Shown here in pieces: positions 44,409-55,985 of a stretch of DNA of 64,000 bases. The position numbers and the translations under genes were made by a program. The notes beneath the pieces were generated by a model. That model was not told the DNA's origin, did not search any database, and saw nothing but the letters and a program-made list of their open reading frames with translations. The stretch comes from Hordeum vulgare subsp. vulgare (lineage: Eukaryota; Streptophyta; Magnoliopsida; Poales; Poaceae). The DNA is taken from contig NC_058521.1 of NCBI RefSeq assembly GCF_904849725.1, positions 561,988,176 to 562,052,175 on the forward strand, in the 5' to 3' direction. How positions within the stretch are numbered: the first letter of the stretch is position 1; each line of letters starts with the position of its first letter.

Positions 44409-46283
44409 AAAGCCTTGCTTGTCCTCAAGCAATTCAGTTGACAAACTGAAAGAGACAACAGAAAAACTTTGACGAACTCTGTTTGATCTTGTTGTTGCAA
44501 CTATGTCTAACTCATAATCAGAATTTCAGCAAGATCACAAGCAAACCACATAAGCAAATGACATCTAGGTCTCACGGTAAACTCATATCAATGGCATAAT
44601 CAACTAGCGAGCCAATAATAATAAGTCTCAAACGTCAACACTTCAATCAAAACAACATGAAGCAGAACGAATAGATGGTATCTCGCTAGCTCTTTCTGAG
44701 ACTGCAAAACATAAATGCAGAGCACCTTCAAAAAACAAGAGCTGACCAAACATTGCAATTCAAGGCAATGAAGATCCAGTCACAGTCATACTCAACACAG
44801 TTAAAAGCAAAGCATAAAAATGACAGAGGTGGACTCTAATTGGTGCTTTTGTAAGAGGAGGATGACTCAACAGGAACATAAATAGACAGACCCTTCGCAG
44901 AGGAAAGCATTGATTTGCAGAGGTGCCAGAGCTCAAGCTTTGAAAACAGTGATAATAATTTTGGGTGGCATGCTTTCATTGTCAACGCAAAGACTAAGAG
45001 TTCTCCATATCTTCCATGCTACACATGCTATAGGCGGTTCCCAAACACAAAACTAAAGTATTGAGTCCCCCACCACCAATCAATCACACTCCACGGCTAG
45101 CCGAATCCTCGGGTACCGTCCATACCAACATCAATCCTGGGGGAGTTTTGTTTGCAATTATCTTTTTGATTTGAGCATGGAACTGGGAATTCCAATTACT
45201 GGCCCCTTTCTCGTGAATGATAGTGAATAAACACATATCAAGGATAACACACATAGCATGGAAGATACCAATAGCCCCCTGTCACCACATGAGCGGTTCG
45301 GGCATGCAAAACAGATTATTTCTTGAAGGTTTAGAGAGTGGCACATGCAAATTTACTTGGAACGGCAGGTAGATACCGCACATAGGTAGGTATGGTGGAC
45401 TCATATGAAAAAACTTTGGGTTTATGGAGGTGGATGCACAAGCAGTATTCCCGCTTAGTACAAGTGAAGGCTAGAAAAAGACTGGGAAGCGACCAACTAG
45501 AGAGCGACAACAGTCATCAAAATGCATTGAGATTAACTAACATTGAGTGCAAGCATGAGTAGGACATAAATCACCATGAACATGAACATCATAGAGGCTA
45601 TGTTGATTTTGTTTCAACTACATGCGTGAACATGCGCCAAGTCAAGCCACTTGAATCATTCAAAGGAGGATACCATCCTATAATATGGGCATCCAAGACA
45701 AACCATTATAAGCTCCTAGCTAAGTAAGCATGGCATAAGCAACTATGATCTCTAAGTTGTCATTGCAAACATGTTTCTCTCACAACGAAACTGAATCATG
45801 CATGATGAGCTAGTCATATTTACAAAAACAAAATAGATCGAGTTCATACCAGCTTTTCCAGGCTCAGTCACTTCATCATATATCGTCATTATTGCCTTTC
45901 ACTTGCACGACCGAATGATGTGAACAATAATAAGAGTGCTCGTGCATTGGACTACGCTGGAATCTGCAGGCAAACACAAAGGAGAAGACAAAGTAATATG
46001 GCTCTTTGAAAGCTAAACATGTATGCATGCGAGAGCCACTAAACATTGTAACCAATATCTTCTACCTTGACCCAAAGAAAAAGAAAACTATCTACACGGG
46101 AAAGCTCCCAACTAGCAAAAAAAGAAAAGAAAATCTTTTTGGGTTTTCTCAAACTAGACAGACACAAGAAATGAAAAACGAGAAAAAGAAAATAAACTAG
46201 CACGGATGATACAGTGGCAAAGTGTGAACACCGGCTAACAAAGTGAAAGCATAAGCAAGAATGTAAAGTCGGTGAGAACACGT
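44409..46283 (-). other. 3' untranslated region of element B
   Basis: About 1.9 kb between the two polypurine tracts, homologous in part to 28201-30272 (element C, inverted). No supported gene. Confidence 0.75.
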
Positions 46284-46297
46284 ACTCCCCCAAGCTT
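46284..46297 (-). promoter_or_regulatory. Internal second polypurine tract of element B
   Basis: Minus strand AAGCTTGGGGGAGT, 11 bp after the stop of the env-position ORF. Confidence 0.65.
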
Positions 46298-46308
46298 AGG
46301 CTTTTGGC

Positions 46309-47348
46309 CTAAGTTGGTCTACTCCCAAGGATGGTCCTGGCGAAACCCAAAATCATAATGGGGGTTATACAGGAGCGCTGCAGCCACTGCCTGAATAGCT
46401 GCCTCACGGAACGAGCATCCTTTGCCTCCCTGTCATACTCCTGTGCCTCTCCTCTGGTTATGTAATATCTCCGTTTTACCTGAAAGTCAAAGAAGGCAGG
46501 AGCAGGAAGGGTAATATGGAAAACACGCTGCCGGTTAAATATCAAATGGTATAGGAGGGATTCATCATCCCTCTCAAGGAACTGGTAGCGTGTCAAAGAG
46601 ATGCGGTCAAGGAAAGCTGTATGGAGCGGGGGATCTCCTTCGCGGATGGGTACTCCAAGAAAATTTGCTATGCGAGTGGCATAGATCCCACCAAAGAAAT
46701 CCCCTTCAATAGCATTCTTATTCAGCCTCCTTGCTATAATAGCTCCCATGTTGAAGCTTTTGTCACCCGTCACTGCACACTTAAGGATACTAAGGTCGGG
46801 TGCGTAGAGATGACAATGCTCAATCTTGCCATTAATGCATCTTCCTATGAAGAGGGCAAAGTAATGCAAGGCAGGAAAATTAATACTCCCCATGGTAGCT
46901 TGTGTAATGTCTCTAGTTTCTCCAACAGTAATACCAGAGCAAAAATCTCTAACCGAAGATTTAGGAGGCTCATTGAGGCTACCCCAAATAGGTATCTTGC
47001 AAATTCTACTGAAATCCTCTAAATCCATGGTATACGATTTATCATAGAGATCAAACAGTACCGATGTCTCACGGCCAGCTGAAAATTTGAATCTACGAAC
47101 AAAAGAGGCAGTGAGAGCAACATACTGTTCACATTTATTGAGATGAATTCTTCGAGTCCGACGTTGTGAACAAGTGCATCAAACTCATCTTTGAAACCTG
47201 CCTCAATCATAAATTCATCAGAAGGCCATTCACATGGTTGTACCTGAGCGTCCCTTGGATGGTAAGGATCAGGCTCCCGGATTGCAAGACAGGGACCTCT
47301 CTTGCTTGAGGAACCACCATGAAAGTTTCTCCTGAACGTCTTCCTTTT
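46309..47348 (-). pseudogene. Env-position ORF of element B (plant transposon protein / Transposase_32-like)
   Basis: An intact 239-codon stretch from 47028 (MDLEDFSRICKIPIWG) to 46309 includes GSINFPALHYFALFIGRC, SFNMGAIIARRL, FFGGIYATRIANFLGV, VFHITLPAPAFFDFQ and RRYYITRGEAQEYDREA. The N-terminal part lies upstream in other frames from the intron acceptor at 47349 (for example MIEAGFKDEFDALVHNVGLEEF at 47210), joined by a frameshift near 47030. The homologue in element C confirms the whole. No transmembrane or signal sequence is seen. Function unknown; it resembles the plant transposon protein domain seen in Athila ORF1, an assignment I make from memory. Confidence 0.75.
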
Positions 47349-47560
47349 CTGAAATTTTCAGTGACCCAAAGGAAGGGTGAACAAGGTTCAACTAAACTAC
47401 TCCCACAAGTGCCTAGAGGCCATATTACGCATTAAAACTACTTGGGACCAGCTAAAATTACCATGCAAAGCTCAAGAACATGGTCACCAAGGCAGCAAAA
47501 ATAGGCGGAGTATAAGGCACTAGAGCAAAATCTAATTGGACCAATGGAGGAGTCACTTAC
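47349..47560 (-). other. Putative intron before the env-position ORF of element B
   Basis: Minus-strand donor CATTG|GTAAGT at 47560 and acceptor AATTTCAG at 47349. Same exon context as element C (ctCATTG before the donor) and nearly the same length (212 against 222 bp). Confidence 0.6.
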
Positions 47561-48111
47561 CAATGAGTAATTTCCCCAAAACAGTTCGGAGAACTGTGAT
47601 TTGAGCAAAGAGATCGAAAATCCCAACAAGAGGAGCAAGAACACGGGTTAAAGCTGCGAAATGATTTTTGTCTGGAGGTAGGAGAAGCGGATGAGAGCAA
47701 GAATGAGTGGAGGGGGTGCCTGTGGGCCCCACAAGCCTAGGTGGCGCGGCCAGGGGGGTGCCCGCACCCCTAGGGCTTGTGGCCGATGGGTGTGGCCCCC
47801 AGACAAACTCTTTTTCTCAGAATTTTTCAAAAAATCCAAAAAAAATCATACTTGATTTTCAGGACGTTCGGAGAACTATTATTTTCGGGGTACTTTTCCA
47901 CAGGACGCTAAAACAGAAAACAGGGGAAACTAAACTAAATCTATCATTTTTCTTCTAAGCAACCAAAAGTGAAAGCTTAAAACAGAGGTTTGTGACTCCT
48001 CGATTCATCCATCTCATGGTCATCGAAAGAAATCCGTCAATGGGGTTGATCAAGTCTCCTCGACAAACCTTTTCAAATCGCAAAAGAGAATGTAGAATTT
48101 TTGAATAGTCA
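47561..48111 (-). other. Spacer of element B between protease and intron
   Basis: 550 bp with a GC-rich self-complementary CACAAGCC...GGCTTGTGG segment (47725-47785) and poly-A tracts. This is where RT, RNase H and integrase would be in an autonomous element. No domain was found. Confidence 0.7.
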
Positions 48112-50847
48112 CTAGGTCACCTCAATGGGGATGTGTATCTCCCCAACAAGCAAATCATACTTCATCTTGACACGAGGAATAGGGCATTCAAAGCTCCCAA
48201 TAAGAATCGATGAAGTTTTTTCGATAGCATTGATGCAATGTACTCGATATTGTTTCTTCGGAAAATGCACCGTATGCTCATTACCATTGACATGGAAAGT
48301 GACATTGCCTTTGTTGCAATCTATAACAGCCCCTGCAGTGTTTAAAAAGGGTCTTCCGAGGATGACCGCCATGGCATCGTCCTCAGGAATATCCAAGATA
48401 AAAAAGTCTGTTAAGATAGTGGTGTTAGCAAGCACAACAGGCACATCCTCGCAAATGCCGATCGGGAAAGCGGTTGATTTGTCGGCCATTTGCAGAGAGA
48501 TTTCAGTTGGTATCAATTTAGCCAGTTCAAATCTACGATAAAGAGAAAGAGGCATAACACTAACACCAGCTCCAAGGTCGCATAAAGCAGTTCTAACGTA
48601 GTTGCCTTTAATGGAGCAAGGTATAGTGGGCACACCGGGATCACCTAGTTTCTTAGGAGTTCTACTCTTGAAGGTATAATTAGCGAGCATGGTGGAAATC
48701 TCAACCTCAAGTATCCTCCTTTTATTAGTCACAATATCTTTCATGTACTTAGCATACGGAGACATCTTGAGCATATCTGTCAAACGCATTTGCAGAAAGA
48801 CATGTTTGATCATTTCAACGAATTGCTCAAAATCCTCATCATCCTTTTTCTTGAATGGTTTGGGAGGAAAGGGCATAGATTTCTGAACCCATGGTTCCCT
48901 TTCTTTACCATGCTTCCTAGCAGCAAAGTCATTCTTATCGTATCTCTTATTCTTAGGCTGTGGGTTATCAAGATCAACACTAGGTTCAATCTGCACATCC
49001 TTATCATTGCTAGGTTGAGCATCTTCATGAACATCACTATTGATATTATCATTAGGCTCATGTTCAGCACCAGACTGTGTTTCAGCATCAGAGACAGAGG
49101 CATCGTTTGGACTCTCAGGTGTAGCAGCAACAGGGTTGCTAGCGTGCAAGTTCCTACCATCTTTCTTCTTCTCTCTAGGATGACTAGGTGCATCAGTGCT
49201 AACTCCTTGAGGATCTTGTTCAATTCTCTTCGGATGACCCTCAGGATATAAAGGTTCCTGGGTCATTCTACCGCCTCTTGTGATGACTCTGACGGAATTG
49301 TCATTCAACTCATTGAGCAAGTCATTTTGAGCTTTAAGTACTTGTTCTACCTGAGTAGTAACCATAGAGGCATGTTTACTCAGAAGCTTAAGATCATTGA
49401 CGTTTCTGTCCATACAAGCACTTAAATGACTAAGCATACGAGCATTCTGTTCCAATTGTCTGCTAACATAATCATTGAAACTCTGTTGTTTCACAACGAA
49501 GTTATCAAATTCATACATGCATAAGCTAGCAGGTTTATCCAAAGGAATATCACTCTCATCAAACCTACAGAGAGAATTTACTTGTACTACGTGTATCGGG
49601 TTATCGAGACCATGGATCTCTTCGATAGGTGGTAGATTTTTGACATCTTTAGATTTAATGCCTTTCTCTCGCATAGATTTCTTGGCTTCTTGCATATCTT
49701 CGGGGCTGAGGAATAGAATACCTCTTTTCTTAGGAGTTGGCTAAGGAGGTGGTTCGGGAATAGTCCAAGCATTCTCATTGCACAAGATGTTATTCAATAG
49801 AATCTCAGCTTGTTCTACTGTTCGTTCCCTAAAAACACTACCGGCACAACTATCTAGGTGGTCTTTGGAAGCATTAGTAAGTCCATTATAGAAGATATCA
49901 AGTATTTCATTCTTCTCAAGAGGGAGATCAGGCAAACCATTCAGTAGCTGGATGAGCCTCCCCCAAGCTTGTGGGAGACTCTCTTCTTCAGCTTGAGCAA
50001 AGTTGTATATTTCCTGCAAGGCAGCTTGCTTCTTATGGGCAGGGAAATATTTTTCAGAGAAGTAGTAGACCATATCCTGGGGGCTAAACACACAACCAGG
50101 AGCAAGAGAAGTGAACCAGGTCTTAGCATCATCCTTTAGCGAGAAAGGAAACAGCTTGAGGATATAGTAGTGGCGGATCTTTTCCTCACTAGTGAATAGG
50201 GTGGCTATATCGTCCAGTTTGGTAAGATGAGCTACAACCGTTTCAGACTCATAACCGTGAAAAGGATCAGATTTGACCAAAGTGATTAACTCAGGGTTGA
50301 CAAAGAATTCATAATCCTTATCGGTCACAAAGATAGGCGAAGTAGCAAACTTCGGGTCGTATTTCATCCTAGCGTTCAGAGCTTTTTCTTTCCACCTGCG
50401 CAGTAATTTCTCAACATTATAGATATCCTTACACGGAAGAAAATCCTCAGCTATTTCTCCCTCCATAACATAGCGCTTATCAGGCATAACAGGCAATTCA
50501 GGCATAGTAGCAGGTTCTACTTCAATAGTATCAGCAGTTTCAGAAGTATCATCACGTCTAGCAGCAACTCTAGCAATTTGTGCATAAAGGAATGCACCTA
50601 GTGGCAAAGCAGTATCAAGCATAGCATCATCAGGCATAGTATCAACCATAGCATCATCATAAGCATCATGGGCAGCAGAAGTAGCATCATCAAGCACATG
50701 CGACATATCAAGATTTCTAGCAGGAGGTGATGTCGCAAACTTACTCATAACTGAAGGTGAATCAAGTGCAGAGCTAGATGGCAGTTCCTTACCTGTCCTC
50801 GTAGTGGAAGGCAAGATTTCAGTTCTTGGATCTTTCAGATTCTTCAT
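48112..50847 (-). pseudogene. Gag and aspartic protease of element B
   Basis: One minus-strand frame of about 912 codons broken only by a TAG at 49741-49743. The first part (from MKNLKDPRTEIL at 50847) has an acidic N-terminus and the Athila-type gag domain: LKLFPFSLKDDAKTWFTSL, YYFSEKYFPAHKKQ, SLPQAWGRLIQLLNGLPD, ILDIFYNGL and LDSCAGSVF. The second part has a charged linker and then the protease: ALCDLGAGVSVMPLSLYRR (catalytic Asp) and AVILGRPFLNTAGAVIDC. It ends IPIEVT without running on into RT. Near-intact coding over 2.7 kb is notable given the age of the LTRs. Confidence 0.92.
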
Positions 50848-50895
50848 AGTGACCAGCAGATGTAAATCCCAAGTGACTCAGAGAATATAGATGTG

Positions 50896-50915
50896 CCTCC
50901 TCGGCAACGGAGCCA
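50896..50915 (-). promoter_or_regulatory. Primer-binding site of element B (tRNA-Asp type)
   Basis: Minus strand TGGCTCCGTTGCCGAGGAGG, 11 bp inside the 5' LTR, two changes from the usual TGGCGCCGTTGCCGGGGA. Confidence 0.78.
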
Positions 50916-50926
50916 GAAAAAGGTCT

Positions 50927-52523
50927 TGATAACCCACAAGTATAGGGGATCGCAACAATTTTCGATGGTAGAGTATTGAACCCAAATTTGTTGGTTCACA
51001 CAAGGGGAAGAGAAAGAATATTCTCAAGTATTAGCAGCTGAGTTTGTCAGATTCAACTACACCTGAAAGATTAGTGTCTACAAGCAAAGTATCAGTAGCA
51101 AAGTAGTATGATAGCAACGGTGCCAGAAACGATCTGTTGACGACAGACTATTCCTAAATGTTGCATCAATGGCGCCAGTAGGTTGCGCGTGAGCGGGTAA
51201 CTATTCTTCCCTGACTACAGTGTCGGAAAAGATCTTGCAACAAGTAACAGTGAAGTAGCAAGGAACAGCAGTAGCAGCAGCAGGAGAGTAAGAGCAGTAC
51301 CAACAGTAGTAGCAAAGTGACAGCAACAAAGTGGCCCAATCCCTTTTGTAGCAAGGGACAAGCCTAGACGAAGTAATGAAGCAAGGACCAGTAGTGAAAG
51401 ACTCGTAGGCAGTGGATCGGGGATGGATGAGTATGGCGGATGTGATTCATCATGTAACAGCTATAACACAGAGAGATATGTAACTAGCTCCCGTTCGTCA
51501 ATCTAATGTAGGCATGTATTCCGTATGTAGTCATACGTGCTTAGGGAAAAGAACTTGCATGGCATCTATTGTCCATCCCTCCCGTGGTAGCGAGGTCCTA
51601 ATGGAAACTACGGGATATTAAGGTTCTCCTTTTAATAAAGAACCGGACCAATGCATTAACACGTGGTGAATACATGAACACCTGATACTATGGTCATCTC
51701 CGGGAGTGGTTCCGGCTATTGTCACTCTGGGGTTGCCGGGTCATAACACATAGTAGGTGACTACAACTTGCAAGATAGGATCTAAAACACACATATATTG
51801 GCAACAACATAATAGGTTCAGATCTGAAATCATGGCACTCGGGCCCTAGTGACAAGCATTAAGCATAGCCAAGTAGTAGCTACATCAATCTAGAACATAG
51901 TGGACACTAGGGATCAATCCCCGTCAAAACTAACTCCATTACATGATAGATCTCATCCAACTCATCACCGTCTAGCAAGCCTATGATGAGATTACTCACG
52001 AATGATGAAGAGCATCATGGAATTGTCGATGGAGGAAGGTTGATGATGACGATGGCGATGATTTCCCCTCTCTGGAGCCCCGAACGGACTCCATATCTGC
52101 CCTCCATATGAAGAATAGGAGGTGGCGGCGCCTCCGTATCGTAAAACGCGATGAAACCTTCTCTCTGATTTTTTTCCGGGCGAGACGGAAGATATAGAGT
52201 CGAGTTTGGGGGTGGTGGTGTCACGTGGCCCCCACAAGCCCTCACGGTGCGGCTTAGGGGGGTGGCCGCGGCCTAGGGGCTTGCGGCCCACTGGCACGCC
52301 CCCTCCGGTGGAACTTTGCGCATGTATTTTTCTTTTATCCGAGAAAAATTCTATGTAAATTTTCAGGACATTCCGAGAACTTTTATTTCTGCACAAAAAC
52401 AACCCCATGGCAATTCTACTGAAAACAACGTTAGTCCGGGTTAGTTCCATTCAAATCATGCAAATTAGAGTCCAAAACAAGGGCAAAAGAGTTTGGAAAA
52501 GTAGATACGACGGAGATGTATCA
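50927..52523 (-). repeat. 5' LTR of element B
   Basis: 1597 bp, begins TGATAACCCACAAG and ends GATGTATCA on the plus strand. It matches 42800-44394. Confidence 0.92.
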
Positions 52524-53039
52524 GTGTTCACTAGAGGCTTCGCTCAAAATAGCAAATATTACGGTGGGTGAACAAATTACTGTCGAGCAACTGATAGAAC
52601 CGCGCAAAGTCATGACGATATCGAAGGCAATGATCATACATATAGGCATCACGTCCGAGACAAGTAGACCGATACTTTCTGCATCTACTACTTTTACTCC
52701 ACACGTCGACCGCTATCCGGCATGCATCTAGTGCATTGAGTTCATGACGAACGGAGTAACGCTTTAAGCAAGATGACATGATGTAGAGGGATAATCTCAA
52801 ACAAATGATGAAAACCCCATATTTTTACCCTTGATGGAAACAACACGATGCGTGCCTCGCTACCCCTTCTGTCATTGGGTGAGGTCACCGCACGGTATGA
52901 ACCCACAACCAAGCACTTCCCCCATTTCAAGAATCATAGATCTAGTTGGGCAGACAAAACCCAGAACTCGAAGAGAATTACAAGGATATGAAATCATGCA
53001 TAAGAGATCACAAGAAACTCAAATAAGATTCATAGATAA
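52524..53039 (-). mobile_element. Athila-group LTR (same family as 1330-2886), second piece
   Basis: Resumes with GTGTT after element B and aligns with about 1662-2180 of the solo LTR, ending in CATAGATAA. There the Tat-group element begins. The remaining 700 bp of this LTR should lie after that element, outside the window. Confidence 0.85.
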
Positions 53040-53527
53040 TGTTGGGGATATTACCTGTTAATAACCCGCCGTAGTTGGGCCGGGTCACCAAATCAGGCGA
53101 TTCACCTAAACAGCGATTTGGGCCTTGGCCTGGCCAAATCAAGGTCATATGGTAGTTTATGATTTCTGGAAGGTCTCCAAGCTTTGAAGGACGGCGACTT
53201 AGAGACCACAGGGATCACGATTTGTAGAAAGGAAAGTATCCTTGTAAACCCTAAGGGTTCGACCTGTATATAAAGGCGAGTCCTAGGGAAGGAGAGGCAG
53301 GTTAGAATTCATCGAGTGCTAGGTCTGGCAATTTACGCCCTCCTTGTAACCGAAACCACATCTATACAAACCAGAGCAGGACGTAGGCCTTTACCTCCTC
53401 ACGAGGGGCTGAACCTGGGTAAATCACCGTGTCTCTCCCGCTTAACCCCTTTGAGTCGCCACCAAGGTGCGATGGCTCCAGTACTAAGTCCTTTCACGAG
53501 GACATCTGCCGTGACAAAACCACGACA
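53040..53527 (+). repeat. 5' LTR of the Tat-group element
   Basis: 488 bp, starts TGTTGGGGATATTACC and ends CCACGACA just before the primer site. Short LTRs are normal for this lineage. Confidence 0.85.
53267..53276 (+). promoter_or_regulatory. TATA box in the Tat-group LTR
   Basis: TATATAAAGG about 227 bp into the LTR, a good core promoter match for transcription of the element. Confidence 0.65.
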
Positions 53528-53528
53528 G

Positions 53529-53543
53529 TTGGCGCCCACCGTG
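53529..53543 (+). promoter_or_regulatory. Primer-binding site of the Tat-group element
   Basis: TTGGCGCCCACCGTG one base after the LTR, the primer-site form common in Triticeae gypsy elements with short LTRs. Confidence 0.75.
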
Positions 53544-53615
53544 GGGCCTGCGCACGGTGGAGTTGAGTTCTCAAAGGGAGCCCTACCAGGGTTTGGGAGT
53601 TCCGTGACGGGGCTC

Positions 53616-55985
53616 ATGACCCGGAGCCGCCGCGGGAAAACCTACATCGACAACCAGCGATGGGGGCCCGAAGCAGATTCGATTGAATCTGGTTACAGGG
53701 TCCCCTTCGGCAAGATCAACATCTTCATCGGCATGATCGGATCCTCCGTGCCTGAGCCGGACATCTCCACCGACATCGTCGAGCTGGCCAGGTACGTCGG
53801 CCCTGTAATAACGCCAAATCTGACTCGCCCGGTCTTTGTAGGGTTCATGCAGGGATCGGAGGAGCCAGAGCGCTCGGCGACTCAGGAAACTACACCGGTC
53901 AACTCTGATGACGAATCATCCATGGGCAATTCAGATTCAATCCGATCTCTACATGGGGATTGTCTTGGGGGCTTGTCGCTGGCCATGGACCCTGAAGTCC
54001 TTGACCGAACCCGCCGTCAGATCGCCATTTACATGGTGGGGGCGACTCAACCCACACAAAACCCCACCGGAGGCGATGGAGCCGGCGAGACGTCCAAAAG
54101 CCCGACCGCAGTCCTGGTGGATTTAGCGGCAGAAATCACAAGGCTGATGGCGACTCCCCTTACACCAGAAAACTAGGAGGAGATAAACGCAGAGCTGGCG
54201 AAACTCAGAGAGGCAGTGGCAAAGGCTCATCGGGATGCCGAGGTGGAGTCCGCTAGGATCGAGACTCGGCAAGCTCAAATTGCGTCCGAAAGGATGCGTT
54301 TAAACACTGACAGCTGGCTGCTCGAAAGACAACAGCGCGCATCTGACGCCGTCCATCAACGGAGACACCAGGGTCGCCTACCCCATGATCTCAACCCGAT
54401 CCGCCTGTTTGACACTCCACGAACCCATGGGGCGGGAGCCCCCCCCGGGGGAGGGCCGGGTCGCCCGCCTAACCCGCCAGGTCAGCCGGCTGAGGATCGC
54501 ATTCCCTGATTCCGGATGCCTCAAGACCACTTTTCCAACCCGGTGGACAACGTCCTTGCCGCAACTCGCCATCTGGAATCTCTTCCGATTCATGGCAACA
54601 CTCTTGCCGAGATAGAAGCAAGGAACGCCATCGAGATGTTGAAGACGTCGGTGGTTCAAAACGCCCAGTTCTCACACAGCCTCGAGAGGTTGCATTCCAC
54701 TCCCCAGGCAAGCTACACCAGGAGCCGGCCAGAGGACCAGCCCGCCGTAAACAGCGGGCCGCGACACGTCCCACATGACAACCCGCCTGATCGGAACCCA
54801 CCGGGCCGGGATCTCCTGAACACCCAAGACGCCCCGGCCCCTCTCGTCGGGGGCGGAGGGCGAGTAGGGGTGCCATGCTTGGCCCACACCCTTCGTAACG
54901 AAAGGATGCCCAAAGATTTTAAGGGACCAAGAAAGGTGCCTAATTACACCCCGGACCTTGAGCCGGCATCGTGGATCGAGAGTTATGAAATCGCCATGGA
55001 CATGCTCGACGTAAACGAGGCAGTTTGCGCCAGATACTTCACGATGATGCTCGAGGGGTCAGCACGTAATTAGTTGAAAAACTTACCTCCCAACTCCATC
55101 CAGACCTGGGCCGAGTTAAAAGAGCGTTTCATCAAAAACTTCCGAGGAACTTGCAACCGTCCGATGACGATCGTCGATCTACAACACTGTGTTTAGCGCC
55201 CGGATGAGTCGGCTCACCATTGGTCACGACGGGTTGCAGAAATTATCCATTCGTCAGATGGTATTACGGCGGCTCAAGCTATGCTGATCTTCGAGCAGAA
55301 TTTCCATTACGAACCCTTGGTGCAAAAATTGGGGCGACTCAAGCGAAAGGTCCAAGACATGGGAGAGCTGATGGACACCCTCACTAGGTACGTTGAGGCA
55401 GATGACACCAAAGATCCTGGTGAGGACGGTAAGGCTAATTCGCCCAAAAAGGGCGAGTCATCCAAAAACCATACCCGGTTCCAGGGACGCAACCGCCACA
55501 ATCAAGGGGCCAATAGCAAGCGAAGACCGCAAGAGGAGCCCTCGGACTTAGTCGCCAATACCAACGCCAACAATGGCAACCAACGCCAGAAGAAAAACAG
55601 GGGGTTTAGCGGGAAGAGGCCGCGTAACTATGAAGAGCTACTCAAAGGCCCTTGCCCGCACCATGCCACGGCAGACGGTCCGGCGACTCACTCCTGGGAG
55701 AATTGCTTCGTAATGCGGGAGTTTCGGGCGGATGCGATCAAGAAAAGTCAAAACGATGACCCGGACCAGCGCCAGGAGCAGTTCGCCGCACCCAACCAAC
55801 GACAGAACCCCTTCGGCGGATTTCCTGAACAGGGGGCTCAGGGAGGCCCACTGCCAGGCGGCAGCCAATACCCGGTGCACCACCAGCAGCGGTATAACCC
55901 GCCAGGAGTCAACAGCCATCCCCACAGGGGGCTCCGCAGGGTCAGGATGATAACGGGGGTTTCCGCAGCAACCCCAAACAGTTAA
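53616..55985 (+). pseudogene. Gag of the Tat-group element
   Basis: The start at 53616 (MTRSRRGKTYIDNQRWGP) is the first Met after the leader. In one frame the product runs through a charged helical region (INAELAKLREAVAKAH, QAQIASERMRLN), a proline/glycine linker, and the retrotransposon gag domain (RKVPNYTPDLEPASWIESYEIAMDML, ARYFTMMLEGSA, TWAELKERFIKNF). A basic region and a zinc-knuckle-like cluster (CPHHATADGPATHSWENC, about 55650-55706) follow. Premature stops are TAG 54174, TGA 54507, TAG 55071 and TAG 55194. A frameshift near 55985 separates it from the protease. Confidence 0.88.

Larger units (their letters stand above)
42800..52523 (-). mobile_element. Athila-group gypsy element B without reverse transcriptase or integrase (non-autonomous)
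   Basis: 9724 bp on the minus strand, TSD GTGTT on both sides, LTRs of 1595 and 1597 bp with ends TGATACATCTCC and GGGTTATCA/GGGTTAGCA. From the 5' LTR the order is tRNA-Asp-type primer site, gag plus protease (50847-48112), a spacer with an intron, the env-position ORF (about 47349-46309), two polypurine tracts and the 3' LTR. Between protease and spacer there is no RT, RNase H or integrase and no room for one. Related Triticeae families without pol are known to me (Sabrina is the name I recall), with autonomous relatives as presumed helpers. Confidence 0.92.

Noticed and set aside
48112..49251. Overlapping frames 48790-49251 (+) and 48810-49223 (-)
   Set aside because: Shadows of the gag-protease gene, which has recognisable domains in its own frame.
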